A stretch of 62,500 bases of DNA. Origin: Paenibacillus rhizovicinus (lineage in GTDB: Bacteria > Bacillota > Bacilli > Paenibacillales > Paenibacillaceae). The stretch lies in the NCBI RefSeq assembly GCF_010365285.1, contig NZ_CP048286.1, positions 4,180,001 to 4,242,500 of the forward strand, read 5' to 3'. Under the pieces are notes generated by a model. It did no database searches and was not told the DNA's origin. It worked only from the letters and a program-made list of their open reading frames with translations. Position 1 is the stretch's first letter; each line of letters starts with the position of its first letter. Both the position numbers and the translations under genes were made by a program. Below, in pieces: positions 1 through 10,958 of the stretch.

Positions 1-1473
<1,473 letters not shown>

Positions 1474-1582
1474 AACATCTCGTTTCAGCTAATGCAAGAA
1501 ACCTTCGCAAAGGTTCGTATCCAGTTTTCAGGGTGTAAGTGCTCTGAGTAAGCATAGCGCATTCCGACCAGGAAGACGCCCG

Positions 1583-1699
1583 TTTGGTGGCGATGGCGGA
1601 GGGGAACCACGCGTACCCATCCCGAACACGACCGTTAAGCCCTCCAGCGCCGATGGTACTTGGACCGCAGGGTCCTGGGAGAGTAGGACGTTGCCAAGC
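1583..1699 (+). rRNA. 5S ribosomal RNA
   Basis: A 117-nt 5S rRNA gene begins TTTGGTGGCGATGGCG, contains the conserved CCCATCCCGAACAC segment, and ends GTTGCCAAGC, which pairs with the 5' end. It sits about 110 nt after the 23S 3' end, as expected for a Bacillales rrn operon. A strong intrinsic terminator follows directly. Confidence 0.97.
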
Positions 1700-1705
1700 A
1701 CGATG

Positions 1706-1738
1706 AACCGACTGCATAGATGCAGTCGGTTTTTTGTT
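1706..1738 (+). terminator. Intrinsic terminator of the rrn operon
   Basis: A perfect 11-bp inverted repeat (AACCGACTGCA, loop TAGA, TGCAGTCGGTT) is followed by a T-run. It lies 7 nt after the 5S gene and ends the rRNA transcript. Confidence 0.95.
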
Positions 1739-1890
1739 GTTTATAAATCTTTTTCGCACGGTTAATCATATAGTGATATACACAAGATGAACGGAATGTT
1801 GTGGATAAGCCTCATACTGCGTATAAATAGGCAAGAACCGCCCAAGCTAGTAAGGTAAGGGGTTCATCAACAATCGTTGCGGCAAGCCGC

Positions 1891-1918
1891 TTGACCTTTT
1901 TGGGAAATTGCGTATAAT
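1891..1918 (+). promoter_or_regulatory. Sigma-A promoter of the ctsR operon
   Basis: A -35 TTGACC (1891-1896) and a perfect -10 TATAAT (1913-1918) are separated by 16 bp. The rest of the 1740-2123 gap holds the CtsR box just downstream and a ~200-nt untranslated leader in which I see no further convincing element. Confidence 0.85.
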
Positions 1919-1926
1919 GGAGTCAA

Positions 1927-1943
1927 GGTCAAAGAAAGTCAAA
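1927..1943 (+). promoter_or_regulatory. CtsR operator (direct heptad repeat)
   Basis: The sequence GGTCAAA-GAA-AGTCAAA matches the published CtsR heptad repeat (A/G-GTCAAA NAN A/G-GTCAAA) at every defined position. It begins 9 bp after the -10 box, overlapping the transcription start, so a bound repressor would block initiation. This predicts autorepression of ctsR-mcsA-mcsB-clpC and release by heat. Confidence 0.9.
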
Positions 1944-2123
1944 GTCAATTTAACTAAAAACTTTGACGATTTCGATTTCTTGAAATCCTAGCCGCTATTA
2001 AGTTGCTATTTCTAAGGCTAATGCGGATTTCTCGAAAGTGAAACGTATCGCGCCTTTAAGTCAGAGCGAGCCGTTTCATCTTGACCGCAAGAGTGGTTTG
2101 GGCAATTTAGGGAGGTTGGCGAA

Positions 2124-2585
2124 ATGCGCAACATTTCCGATCTCATCGAGCAGTACCTCAAGCATATGCTAAAGGAAAGCCCCGGCGGTGCAGTGGAGCT
2201 GCAGCGAAATGATTTGGCGGACCGCTTTTCCTGCGTGCCCTCCCAAATCAATTACGTCATCAGTACCCGCTTTACACTGGAGAAAGGCTATTTCGTGGAG
2301 AGCAAACGCGGCGGCGGCGGATATATCCGTATTCAACGCGTTGAACTGCCAACGTTGTCCGCTCTTCAGGAACACCTTGTCCAGACGATCGGTGAGCAAG
2401 TGGATCAGGATACGGCGGAAGGGGTTATTTATCAGCTGGAGGAAGAGAAGCTCATTTCCCGGAGAGAAGCGAATTTGCTTCGGGCGGCGGTTTCCCGCGA
2501 TTCCTTGGCTGTGAAGCTCCCGCTGCGCGACGAAATTCGTGCTCGGCTGCTTCGGGCAATGCTCGTTACACTGCTCATGAAGTAG
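2124..2585 (+). CDS. ctsR: Transcriptional repressor CtsR
   Basis: CtsR is the class III heat-shock repressor controlling clpC, clpP and related protease genes. The 153-aa product is full length for the family. It shows the N-terminal winged helix-turn-helix (about residues 24-50) and the glycine-rich wing RGGGGYI (62-68), whose tetraglycine loop is the known thermosensor in B. subtilis CtsR. A C-terminal four-helix dimer domain follows. The start has the upstream GGGAGG. It is the first gene of a four-gene operon with its own operator upstream. The next genes encode McsA and McsB, which in Bacillus inactivate CtsR under stress. Confidence 0.97.
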   Translation: MRNISDLIEQYLKHMLKESPGGAVELQRNDLADRFSCVPSQINYVISTRFTLEKGYFVESKRGGGGYIRIQRVELPTLSALQEHLVQTIGEQVDQDTAEGVIYQLEEEKLISRREANLLRAAVSRDSLAVKLPLRDEIRARLLRAMLVTLLMK

Positions 2586-2620
2586 GCTGCGCAGCCTTGC
2601 AAGAGGAGGGATAGTGCGGA

Positions 2621-3160
2621 ATGCTTTGTCAGGAATGCGAGAAGAAGCCGGCGACGCTTCATTTTACGAAAATCGTGAACGGGGAGAAGACGGAGTTTCA
2701 TATATGCGAAGCTTGCGCACGCGAACGGGGAGAAGGTATTCCCGGAACGGCGAACGGATTTTCCATTCACAGTCTATTGTCGGGTTTGCTCGATTTTGAG
2801 CAGGCAAGCGCGATGAACGGCATCGGCGCAAAGCCGCAGCAGCAGCTGAGGTGCGACAATTGCGGACTGACGTATACGCAATTCAGTAAAATGGGTCGAT
2901 TCGGCTGCAGCAACTGCTACGTCCAGTTCGGCAACAAGCTGGATCCTATTCTCAAGAGAGTGCACGGCAATACGACGCATGTCGGTAAAATTCCGAAGCG
3001 TGCCGGCGAACAGATTCAAGTGAAGCGTGAAGTCGAAGTGCTTCGGCAGGATTTGCAGGCGCGAATCGAGCAAGAGGATTTCGAGAACGCAGCCCAGATC
3101 AGGGATCGAATTCGCGAACTTGAACGCAATATAGCCGACGCTCAGGAAAGGCATGGTTAG
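2621..3160 (+). CDS. mcsA: McsA, zinc-binding activator of protein arginine kinase
   Basis: McsA binds and stimulates the arginine kinase McsB and helps modulate CtsR. The 179-aa product has four CXXC pairs (C3/C6, C29/C32, C78/C81, C96/C99), giving two zinc sites. A C-terminal UVR-type coiled motif (about residues 137-172) is shared with UvrB and ClpC and is used for partner binding. A GAGGAGGG ribosome binding site precedes the ATG. It lies 35 bp after ctsR and 14 bp before mcsB, so the three are almost certainly co-transcribed. Confidence 0.96.
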   Translation: MLCQECEKKPATLHFTKIVNGEKTEFHICEACARERGEGIPGTANGFSIHSLLSGLLDFEQASAMNGIGAKPQQQLRCDNCGLTYTQFSKMGRFGCSNCYVQFGNKLDPILKRVHGNTTHVGKIPKRAGEQIQVKREVEVLRQDLQARIEQEDFENAAQIRDRIRELERNIADAQERHG

Positions 3161-3174
3161 GAAGGTGGTTCATT

Positions 3175-4254
3175 GTGTCGAAGCGGTCTTATGTTGAAGA
3201 AGCGCTGAGCGACTGGATGAAAGGCATCGGTCCTGAAGCCGACGTAGTCATCAGCAGCCGGATTCGCATCGCCCGCAATTTGACGGGACATCCGTTTCCG
3301 ATGCTGGCAACGAACCAGCAGGCGAATGACGTGATGGAACAGCTAACCGCGGTCGCTGACTCCGGGAAGCTGCATGATTACGGTCCATTCGAGACGGTTC
3401 AATTGTCGCAGCTGAACGAGCTTGAACGAAGGGTGCTCGTAGAGAAGCATTTGATCAGCCCGAATTTGGCCAACGAGTCGCGCAGCGGAGCCGTGATGCT
3501 CAGCGAGAACGAAGCGGTCAGCATAATGGTGAATGAAGAGGATCATTTGCGGATCCAATGCCTGTATCCAGGCTTCCAAATCAAGGAGGCATGGGGGCTT
3601 GCAAGCCGCATTGACGATATTTTTGAGGAAGAAACCGATTATGCGTTCGATGAACGCAGAGGTTACTTAACCAGTTGTCCGACTAATGTCGGCACGGGTA
3701 TCCGCTCATCGGTAATGATGCATCTGCCGGGGCTGGTGCTTACCCAGCAAATTAACCGAATTTTGTCGGCCATCACGCAAGTCGGTCTGGCGGTTCGGGG
3801 CATTTACGGGGAAGGCAGCGAAGCGACCGGCAACCTGTTTCAAATTTCGAATCAGATTACGCTCGGGCAATCCGAAGGGGAAATCATCGAGAATCTGCAC
3901 AATGTTGCCCGCCAGATCATCGAGCATGAAAGGGCCGCCAGGAACCGGCTGCTGGAAGATTCCAGAATCCGGCTTGAAGATCGCATACAGCGTTCTTACG
4001 GCATCCTGTCCCATGCCATGATCATGGATTCCAAGGAAGCGGCGCAGCGGTTGTCCGATGTTCGATTGGGGATTGATCTTGGCTTGATTCGCGATGTGAC
4101 GCCGCAGGTCATGAATGAGATGATGGTATTAACGCAGCCTGGTTTCCTTCAACAGGTGTTCAATGAGAAAATGTCGCCTGAACTGCGGGATATCCGGCGT
4201 GCGGAACTTATTCGCAATCAATTGCACAGTGAATCTGATCATGGGGGTGTGTGA
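3175..4254 (+). CDS. mcsB: Protein-arginine kinase McsB
   Basis: McsB phosphorylates arginine residues on proteins, marking them for ClpC-ClpP degradation and inactivating CtsR. The 359-aa protein belongs to the ATP:guanido phosphotransferase family. It shows the nucleotide-binding [10 protein letters not shown] motif (27-36) and the catalytic-loop CPTN with C168, equivalent to the active-site cysteine of the family. The start is GTG with AAGGTGG upstream. Its TGA ends 2 bp before the clpC ATG, indicating translational coupling with the unfoldase that recognises its phospho-arginine products. Confidence 0.97.
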   Translation: MSKRSYVEEALSDWMKGIGPEADVVISSRIRIARNLTGHPFPMLATNQQANDVMEQLTAVADSGKLHDYGPFETVQLSQLNELERRVLVEKHLISPNLANESRSGAVMLSENEAVSIMVNEEDHLRIQCLYPGFQIKEAWGLASRIDDIFEEETDYAFDERRGYLTSCPTNVGTGIRSSVMMHLPGLVLTQQINRILSAITQVGLAVRGIYGEGSEATGNLFQISNQITLGQSEGEIIENLHNVARQIIEHERAARNRLLEDSRIRLEDRIQRSYGILSHAMIMDSKEAAQRLSDVRLGIDLGLIRDVTPQVMNEMMVLTQPGFLQQVFNEKMSPELRDIRRAELIRNQLHSESDHGGV

Positions 4255-4256
4255 AC

Positions 4257-6716
4257 ATGATGTTTGGAAGATTTACCGAACGGGCACAGAAGGTGCTCGC
4301 ATTGGCGCAGGAAGAAGCCGTTCGTCTCGGTCACAATAATATTGGTACGGAGCATATTTTACTCGGTTTGAACCGAGAAGGGGAAGGAATTGCGGCGAAA
4401 GCTTTGATCGGTCTCGGACTCAGCCTTGAGAAAATTCAAGACGAAGTCGAATCGCTCATCGGCCGCGGTCAGGAACAGCCTACTAACATCGCGTACACGC
4501 CGCGTGCGAAGAAGGTCATCGAACTTTCGATGGACGAAGCGCGCAAGCTGGGCCATACGTATGTCGGCACGGAGCATATCTTGCTCGGTCTGATTCGCGA
4601 AGGCGAAGGCGTTGCGGCACGCGTACTCAATAATCTTGGCATCAGCCTGAACAAAGCCCGTCAGCAAGTACTGCAGCTGCTTGGCAGCAGCGAAGCGGTA
4701 TCGAGCAGCCACGGAGCGCCGGCTAATGTCAGCACTCCGACGCTCGATGGACTCGCACGCGACCTGACGGCGTATGCCAAAGACGGCAATCTGGATCCGG
4801 TTATCGGTCGGAGCAAAGAAATCGAGCGCGTGATTCAAGTGCTCAGCCGCAGAACGAAAAACAATCCGGTTCTGATCGGGGAACCAGGGGTCGGTAAAAC
4901 GGCCATTGCCGAAGGTCTTGCCCAGAAGATCATTGCCGGCGAAATTCCGGAAACGCTTCGCGATAAACGCGTCATGACGCTCGATATGGGCTCTGTAGTA
5001 GCCGGAACGAAATATCGCGGCGAGTTCGAAGATCGCCTCAAAAAAATTATGGACGAAATTCGCCAAGCCGGAAACATCGTCTTGTTCATCGATGAGCTGC
5101 ATACGCTGATCGGGGCAGGCGGAGCGGAAGGAGCGATCGATGCATCGAACATCTTGAAGCCGGCGCTTGCCCGCGGAGAGCTGCAGTGTATCGGTGCTAC
5201 GACGCTGGACGAATATCGCAAATATATCGAAAAGGATGCCGCTTTGGAACGCCGTTTCCAGCCGATTACGGTCGACCAGCCGTCGCCGGAAGAAGCGATT
5301 CAAATCCTGCATGGCCTTCGTGATCGCTATGAAGCGCATCACCGGGTGAAAATTACGGACGAAGCGATCGAGCAAGCCGTAAAACTGTCGGACCGTTATA
5401 TTACGGACCGCTTCCTCCCGGACAAAGCAATCGACCTTATCGACGAGGCGAGCTCCAAAGTACGCTTGAAATCGTACACGGTACCGCCTAATCTCAAACA
5501 GCTGGAGAACCGTCTGGAGGATATCCGCAAGGAGAAAGACTCCGCCGTTCAAAGCCAGGAGTTCGAGAAAGCAGCGGCGCTCCGCGATACGGAACAGAAA
5601 ATTCGCGAAGAGCTCGACGTAACGAAGAATCAATGGAAAGAAAAACAAGGCCGCACGGATTCCGAGGTAACGCCTGAAGATATCGCGCAGGTCGTGGCAA
5701 GCTGGACCGGCATTCCGGTTTCCAAGCTGGCCGAGGAAGAAACGCAGCGCCTGCTCAAAATGGAGGATATCCTCCATGACCGCGTCATCGGTCAAAGCGA
5801 AGCGGTCAAAGCGGTATCCCGCGCGATTCGCAGAGCGCGCGCAGGCTTGAAGGATCCGAAGCGTCCGATGGGCTCGTTCATCTTCCTCGGTCCGACCGGG
5901 GTCGGTAAAACCGAGCTGGCACGCGCGCTCGCTGAAGCGATGTTCGGCGACGAGAACGCGGTCATCCGCATCGATATGTCCGAATACATGGAGAAGCATT
6001 CCACATCAAGACTCGTAGGAGCGCCTCCAGGTTATGTCGGCTACGAAGAAGGCGGCCAGCTGACGGAGAAAGTTCGCCGTAAACCGTACTCGGTCGTGCT
6101 GCTCGATGAAATCGAGAAAGCACATCCAGAAGTCTTCAACATTTTGCTGCAAGTGCTGGAAGACGGACGCTTGACGGACTCCAAAGGCCGCGTCGTCGAT
6201 TTCCGGAACACGCTGATCATCATGACGTCGAACGTCGGTGCCGACCAAATCAAACGCAATTCCTCGCTCGGCTTCACCGCCGCGCAAGACTCGGGACGCG
6301 ACTTTAACATCATGAAGGATAAAGTGCTGGCCGAGCTGAAGAAGAGCTTCCGTCCGGAGTTCCTGAACCGGATCGACGAGACGATTGTATTCCATTCGCT
6401 GGATCAAGAGCATATCGCTCAAATCGTCACGCTGATGTCCGATGAGCTTCGCAAACGGCTGCGCGAGCAAGAAGTGGACTTTACGCTTACGGATTCGGCG
6501 AAGGCCTTCCTGGCGAAAGAAGGCTTCGATCCGCAATACGGCGCGCGTCCGCTGCGCAGAGCGATTCAGAAGCATATCGAGGACCGTCTCTCCGAGGATC
6601 TGCTGATGGGCAAAATCTCTAAGGGCCATACGCTTATCATCGATGAGCAAGATGGCGGTTTGACTGTTACGCATGTCGACAGCACGCCTGCTGCCGAAGA
6701 ACCGGCAACTAAATAA
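4257..6716 (+). CDS. clpC: ATP-dependent unfoldase ClpC
   Basis: ClpC is a Hsp100/AAA+ hexamer that unfolds substrates and feeds them to ClpP. The 819-aa product has the duplicated Clp N-domain (about 1-145, two GTEHILLGL repeats), AAA-1 with Walker A GEPGVGKT (208-215) and FIDELHT Walker B, a middle UVR-like coiled segment (about 410-455), AAA-2 with GPTGVGKTE, and the C-terminal GARPLRRAI sensor-2 region. GTG at 4251 is also in frame, but ATG at 4257 matches the [10 protein letters not shown] start of the Bacillus protein and has better spacing from GGGGGTG. It is the last gene of the ctsR operon. Confidence 0.97.
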   Translation: MMFGRFTERAQKVLALAQEEAVRLGHNNIGTEHILLGLNREGEGIAAKALIGLGLSLEKIQDEVESLIGRGQEQPTNIAYTPRAKKVIELSMDEARKLGHTYVGTEHILLGLIREGEGVAARVLNNLGISLNKARQQVLQLLGSSEAVSSSHGAPANVSTPTLDGLARDLTAYAKDGNLDPVIGRSKEIERVIQVLSRRTKNNPVLIGEPGVGKTAIAEGLAQKIIAGEIPETLRDKRVMTLDMGSVVAGTKYRGEFEDRLKKIMDEIRQAGNIVLFIDELHTLIGAGGAEGAIDASNILKPALARGELQCIGATTLDEYRKYIEKDAALERRFQPITVDQPSPEEAIQILHGLRDRYEAHHRVKITDEAIEQAVKLSDRYITDRFLPDKAIDLIDEASSKVRLKSYTVPPNLKQLENRLEDIRKEKDSAVQSQEFEKAAALRDTEQKIREELDVTKNQWKEKQGRTDSEVTPEDIAQVVASWTGIPVSKLAEEETQRLLKMEDILHDRVIGQSEAVKAVSRAIRRARAGLKDPKRPMGSFIFLGPTGVGKTELARALAEAMFGDENAVIRIDMSEYMEKHSTSRLVGAPPGYVGYEEGGQLTEKVRRKPYSVVLLDEIEKAHPEVFNILLQVLEDGRLTDSKGRVVDFRNTLIIMTSNVGADQIKRNSSLGFTAAQDSGRDFNIMKDKVLAELKKSFRPEFLNRIDETIVFHSLDQEHIAQIVTLMSDELRKRLREQEVDFTLTDSAKAFLAKEGFDPQYGARPLRRAIQKHIEDRLSEDLLMGKISKGHTLIIDEQDGGLTVTHVDSTPAAEEPATK

Positions 6717-6727
6717 ACGATGTACGC

Positions 6728-6775
6728 ATACCCTTCATCATGCTGCGTGAAAGCAGCTGATGAGGGGTATCTTTA
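6728..6775 (+). terminator. Probable terminator of the ctsR operon
   Basis: The inverted repeat ATACCCTTCATCA / TGATGAGGGGTAT encloses a second stem (CTGC...GCAG). The downstream tract is only CTTTATGATT, so termination may be incomplete. It sits between clpC and radA. Confidence 0.7.
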
Positions 6776-6920
6776 TGATTACAGACTTGAATCGATTGTC
6801 GTGCTGCAACGTAAATAAGATTGCTGGCGGCCGAGTAATCTTTGAAGGAAATTAAGGTTTAATCGCAACGTTAGAAATGGTAAACTTTGAATGATACGTC
6901 TTTTGCATAAGGAGCCGCTC

Positions 6921-8288
6921 ATGGCAAAACTTAAAACTAAATTCGCATGCACGGAATGCGGCAACGAATCACCCAAGTGGATGGGGAAATGCCCGGGTTG
7001 CGGGCAGTGGAATACAATGGTGGAAGAGAAGGAAACGGTCGTCAAGACGCAAGGTATGGGATCGTCGATCATTCAGACGAAAGAAAAGCCGCGACCGATC
7101 ATACATATAGAAAGTGGTCAAGAAAAGCGGATTGAAACGACCAACAAAGAGCTTAACCGCGTGCTTGGCGGAGGCGTCGTACCGGGCTCGCTCATTCTAG
7201 TCGGCGGGGACCCGGGAATCGGCAAGTCGACGCTGCTTCTACAAACTTCGCATGCGCTGGCCGCCAAGAAACTGACCGTGCTTTATATTTCCGGAGAGGA
7301 GTCCGTTCGCCAGACACGGCTGCGTGCCGACCGCCTCGGCGCGTTGTCGGAGACGTTGTACGTTTTGTGCGAAACGAACATGGATCAGATTAACGACGCA
7401 ATCGAATCGGTCAACCCCGACTTTCTCGTTATCGACTCCATTCAGACGGTATACGATCCTTCCGTGCAATCCGCTCCGGGAAGCGTCTCTCAAGTCAGGG
7501 AATGCACCGCGCATTTCATGCGAGTCGCCAAGATCAAAGGCATTGCCACCGTGCTTGTCGGCCATGTAACGAAAGAAGGGGCAATCGCGGGACCGCGGAT
7601 GCTGGAGCATATGGTGGATTGCGTGCTCTATTTCGAGGGCGAGCGCCATCATACCTACCGGCTGCTGCGGGCAGTCAAGAACCGGTTCGGCTCGACGAAC
7701 GAGATCGGCATTTTCGAAATGGTGGAGGACGGCCTGCGGGAAGTGAACAACCCGTCGGAGCTGTTCTTGTCCGAGCGGCCCATGGGCGTCTCGGGTTCGA
7801 CAGTCGTCGCCAGCATGGAAGGCACGCGTCCCGTGCTTGTCGAAATGCAGGCGCTTGTCGCGACCACGAATTTCCCATCGCCGCGGCGGATGGCGACGGG
7901 CATCGATCATAACCGGATGACGCTTATCGTAGCGGTGCTGGAGAAACGAATGGGCATGTTCCTGCAGACACAGGATGCATACTTGAACGTGGCGGGCGGC
8001 ATCAGGCTCGACGAGCCGGCAGTAGACTTGGCCGCCGCAGTGAGTATTGCATCGAGCTTTAAGGATGCGCCGACGAGACCGTTCGACGTGTTCTTCGGCG
8101 AGATTGGCTTAACGGGCGAAGTGCGGGCGGTTTCACGCGCGGAGCAGCGGGTGAAGGAAGCACATAAGCTCGGTTTCAAACGCGTAATCATGCCAAAGAA
8201 AAGCTTGAAGGGCTGGACCCCGCCTGCGGGGATAGAAATCATTGGCGTCGAGACGGTAGCAGAAGCGCTGTCCGCGGCATTCGGATAA
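6921..8288 (+). CDS. radA: DNA repair protein RadA (Sms)
   Basis: RadA is a RecA-like branch-migration ATPase that helps process recombination intermediates. The 455-aa protein has an N-terminal C4 zinc finger (C10, C13, C24, C27), a RecA-type ATPase core with Walker [11 protein letters not shown] (95-104), the RadA-specific KNRFG motif near residue 250, and a C-terminal Lon-protease-like domain. An upstream in-frame ATG at 6891 would add 10 residues, but the AAGGAG at 6909-6914 favours ATG 6921. disA follows after 10 bp, the usual Bacillales arrangement. Confidence 0.97.
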   Translation: MAKLKTKFACTECGNESPKWMGKCPGCGQWNTMVEEKETVVKTQGMGSSIIQTKEKPRPIIHIESGQEKRIETTNKELNRVLGGGVVPGSLILVGGDPGIGKSTLLLQTSHALAAKKLTVLYISGEESVRQTRLRADRLGALSETLYVLCETNMDQINDAIESVNPDFLVIDSIQTVYDPSVQSAPGSVSQVRECTAHFMRVAKIKGIATVLVGHVTKEGAIAGPRMLEHMVDCVLYFEGERHHTYRLLRAVKNRFGSTNEIGIFEMVEDGLREVNNPSELFLSERPMGVSGSTVVASMEGTRPVLVEMQALVATTNFPSPRRMATGIDHNRMTLIVAVLEKRMGMFLQTQDAYLNVAGGIRLDEPAVDLAAAVSIASSFKDAPTRPFDVFFGEIGLTGEVRAVSRAEQRVKEAHKLGFKRVIMPKKSLKGWTPPAGIEIIGVETVAEALSAAFG

Positions 8289-8298
8289 AGGGGGGAAG

Positions 8299-9378
8299 AT
8301 GATGAAAGAGACGAACCAGGCAGAAATGGTCAATCAACTGCTCCAGATGGTCGCGCCCGGCATGGCATTCCGCGAAGGGCTCGATAACGTGCTGCGAGCA
8401 AAGACAGGGGCGCTCATCGTTGTCGGCTACAGCCCGGAAGTCATGGAGGTCGTCGATGGCGGTTTTTCCATCAATTGCGATTTCTCCCCGAACTATTTAT
8501 ACGAGCTCGCCAAAATGGACGGCGCCATTATTCTTAGCGAGGACCGCAAACGGATTTTGTACGCCAATACGCAGCTGATACCGGACAGCTCCATTTCGTC
8601 GATCGAGACGGGAATCCGGCATCGGACGGCGGAACGCGTGGCCAAGCAGACGGGCAAACTGGTCGTTTCCATCTCGCAGCGGCGAAATATTATTACGTTG
8701 TATCAAGGGCAATTCCGGTATGCCTTGAAGGAAATGGGCGTTATCCTTACGAAAGCCAACCAGGCCATTCAGACGCTTGAGAAGTATAAAGTGGTGCTTG
8801 GGCAATCGTTTACAAACCTGTCTGCGCTGGAGTTCGAGGAAATGGTTACGCTGCAGGAAGTAGCGCATGTTATCAAGCGGGTGGAGATGGTCATCCGCGT
8901 CAAAATGGAAATTAAACGCTATGTCAATGAGCTTGGCACGGAAGGCCGGCTCATCAGCATGCAGATGGAAGAACTGGTGGGCGGCGTGGAAGAGGAAGCG
9001 TGGTTCCTGCTGAAGGATTACGCGAAAGATCCTACCGAAGAGCGCGTCCGGGACATCCGTTCGAACATTCGCAAGCTGTCGTCCGAAGAGCTGCTTGATC
9101 TGCCGCAAATTATCAAACTGATGGGCTACAGCGGGGTTAGCGCAGCTTCCGAAGAGATGGTGGCACCGCGCGGTTACCGCCTGCTCAGCCGCATTCCCCG
9201 CCTGCCTGCCGGCATTATTAATAATCTCGTTGAACGGTTCGGCACGCTGCCGCATGTACTGATGGCGACGATCGAGGAATTGGACTCGGTGGACGGTATC
9301 GGCGAGGTTCGCGCCCGTACGATCAAGGAAGGCTTGAAGCGGATCCAAGAGCAGATGTTCATTGACAGACAAATTTAA
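8299..9378 (+). CDS. disA: DNA integrity scanning diadenylate cyclase DisA
   Basis: DisA condenses two ATP into c-di-AMP and pauses at branched DNA, linking genome integrity to sporulation. The 359-aa protein shows the diadenylate cyclase DGA motif (74-76) and RHRTA motif (107-111), a central helical spine, and a C-terminal helix-hairpin-helix DNA-binding domain around the GTLPHVL...VDGIGEVRA segment. The RBS is AAGGGGGG. It is coupled to radA, consistent with the functional interaction of the two proteins in Bacillus. Confidence 0.97.
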   Translation: MMKETNQAEMVNQLLQMVAPGMAFREGLDNVLRAKTGALIVVGYSPEVMEVVDGGFSINCDFSPNYLYELAKMDGAIILSEDRKRILYANTQLIPDSSISSIETGIRHRTAERVAKQTGKLVVSISQRRNIITLYQGQFRYALKEMGVILTKANQAIQTLEKYKVVLGQSFTNLSALEFEEMVTLQEVAHVIKRVEMVIRVKMEIKRYVNELGTEGRLISMQMEELVGGVEEEAWFLLKDYAKDPTEERVRDIRSNIRKLSSEELLDLPQIIKLMGYSGVSAASEEMVAPRGYRLLSRIPRLPAGIINNLVERFGTLPHVLMATIEELDSVDGIGEVRARTIKEGLKRIQEQMFIDRQI

Positions 9379-9536
9379 ATCCCATACAATGAGGAAATGC
9401 AGACTGAAGCTGGGCACAACTTACAATTCACACCTTTGTCGCACAAGAAGCTTCAAATCGAAGTTTCGTTCTCAAGTTTGCCCACCAATACTGCGAACCG
9501 CGGTTTTGGGGCATAGTAAAGATGAGGTGGAGCACA

Positions 9537-10289
9537 ATGATCACGAAGTCGATACCGAGTCTTTTTACGGTGGCGAATTTGTTTCTAGGCATAATCGCCG
9601 TTATTCTTGTCTTTCCCGATAACGCCAAGCCCGAGCTGGCAGCGATGATGGTTATCATTGCCATGCTGATGGACGGCGTAGACGGTCGGGTAGCGCGGGC
9701 ACTTAACGCGCAGAGCGAGTTTGGCAAAGAATTAGATTCCCTGTCGGATGTCATCTCCTTCGGAGTTGCGCCGGCGTTCATCATGTACAGCGTTGCCTTT
9801 CAAGAATTGAATCCTGCTCCGGCATGGATCATTACGGCGCTGTTTCCGATTTGCGGAGCGCTCCGGCTGGCGAGATTCAATGTTGTCTCCGGAATGCCGG
9901 GCTATTTCATCGGTCTTCCGATTCCCGCAGCGGGCGGCGTACTAGCTACGCTGGCCTTGTTCCACAAAGACATTGCGGTTTCCGTGTTAATGGCAACCAC
10001 GCTTGTTCTCTCGTTCCTGATGGTCAGCACGGTGCGTTACCCGAACTTCAAGAAGCTTGGCATTCCGAAGAACGCGATATGGGTCGTACCTATTATTGTC
10101 GTCATCTCGGTGGCCTTCGGGATTTTATTCCCGCATCAGTTATCCAAAATCATTTTCGTGCCGCTCGTGCTTTATGCGCTGTACGGCTTAAAAAAAAACG
10201 TTGATCGGCGCATCCCGAATAAAAAACGGAAACGCCGGTTGGAACAACAGCTTCAAGAAGAGGCAGCACACAGCGAGCACAGCGCTTAA
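9537..10289 (+). CDS. pssA: CDP-diacylglycerol--serine O-phosphatidyltransferase
   Basis: This membrane enzyme transfers serine to CDP-diacylglycerol to make phosphatidylserine, the precursor of phosphatidylethanolamine. The complete CDP-alcohol phosphatidyltransferase signature is present: D46, D49-G50, A53-R54, G63, D67, D71. Several hydrophobic membrane segments and a basic C-terminal tail follow. ATG 9537 is preferred over ATG 9522 because GAGGTGG lies six bases upstream of it. The serine specificity is inferred from overall similarity. The 158-nt gap after disA shows no clear promoter but contains the palindrome AACCGCGGTT. Confidence 0.88.
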   Translation: MITKSIPSLFTVANLFLGIIAVILVFPDNAKPELAAMMVIIAMLMDGVDGRVARALNAQSEFGKELDSLSDVISFGVAPAFIMYSVAFQELNPAPAWIITALFPICGALRLARFNVVSGMPGYFIGLPIPAAGGVLATLALFHKDIAVSVLMATTLVLSFLMVSTVRYPNFKKLGIPKNAIWVVPIIVVISVAFGILFPHQLSKIIFVPLVLYALYGLKKNVDRRIPNKKRKRRLEQQLQEEAAHSEHSA

Positions 10290-10304
10290 CCTGCGCAACA
10301 TCAC

Positions 10305-10355
10305 AAAGACCGCTTAACGACTCCCGAAGGAGCGCGTTAAGCGGTCTTTGTTGTT
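10305..10355 (+). terminator. Strong terminator after pssA, probably bidirectional
   Basis: A perfect 15-bp stem AAAGACCGCTTAACG / CGTTAAGCGGTCTTT (10305-10319, 10335-10349) is followed by GTTGTTT. The A-run on the left side lets it also serve the convergent minus-strand gene that ends at 10375. Confidence 0.9.
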
Positions 10356-10374
10356 TCGATCTTACAAGAAACGC

Positions 10375-10770
10375 TTAAGTTAAATTAAACAGTCCTAGCG
10401 TGCTGCATTTGTCGGATTCGCGTTGAATGACGTCATCAAGCTTAATGTCGAGCAAATTAGCCATGGCAGACATGTAGAAGAGATTACGGCCCAACTCGTT
10501 CTGGATGGCTTCCTTGCAATGTTCGCAAAGTTCGCCGGTGATGTGGTGATGCAGCTTGGTCTTGGCTTTCTCGAGATTGAAGTCGTCCTCGTATTGCTGC
10601 TTACGGGCGTTCAATTCGATGCAGCCGCATTCAGTGACGGACTTGGCCACGGCACGGTTGACGGAAGCGCCGGATTGACCGTATTTGGACAGGACATCCA
10701 GTAAGCTGCGATGACGCAGCAGCAATTCGGATACTTGCTGCTGGAACTGCTCCAACGTTGGTGCGTTCAT
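10375..10770 (-). CDS. Uncharacterised Cys-rich small protein with MazG-like C-terminal segment
   Basis: This 131-aa soluble helical protein is the only minus-strand gene in the first 59 kb. ATG 10770 is chosen because GAGGTGG lies 5 nt upstream. It carries C48, C50, C82, C85 and C122, a possible metal or redox site. Residues 92-117 (ELGRNLFYM...ANLLDIKLDDVI) resemble the final helices of MazG-type NTP pyrophosphohydrolases. However, the usual ELGD is ELGR here, so the metal-binding Asp is missing and activity is doubtful. I recall a conserved family of this size beside yacL in Paenibacillaceae but cannot name it with certainty. No signal peptide or membrane segment is seen. Confidence 0.8.
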   Translation of the reverse strand: MNAPTLEQFQQQVSELLLRHRSLLDVLSKYGQSGASVNRAVAKSVTECGCIELNARKQQYEDDFNLEKAKTKLHHHITGELCEHCKEAIQNELGRNLFYMSAMANLLDIKLDDVIQRESDKCSTLGLFNLT

Positions 10771-10958
10771 CGGTTCCACCTCATTTCAGGAATGGATTGC
10801 TTTGCTTATATTATAAGCCTCCTCGCCGATCATTTCAAAACGGATTTGTACGATTTGTCCCCCTTTCGGCGCAAGTTAATAATTTCTAATGCATTCCAGG
10901 CCCCCATGCGATTAACGTGACAATAATTGGAACATAATTGTAGTGGAGGTGGATTTAT

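Noticed and set aside
4359..5999. A 546-codon open frame antisense to clpC
   Set aside because: It mirrors clpC codon usage, lacks a ribosome binding site and its translation shows no recognisable domain.
9362..9622. An 86-codon frame bridging disA and pssA
   Set aside because: It overlaps both genes and has no ribosome binding site. Its protein is not family-like.
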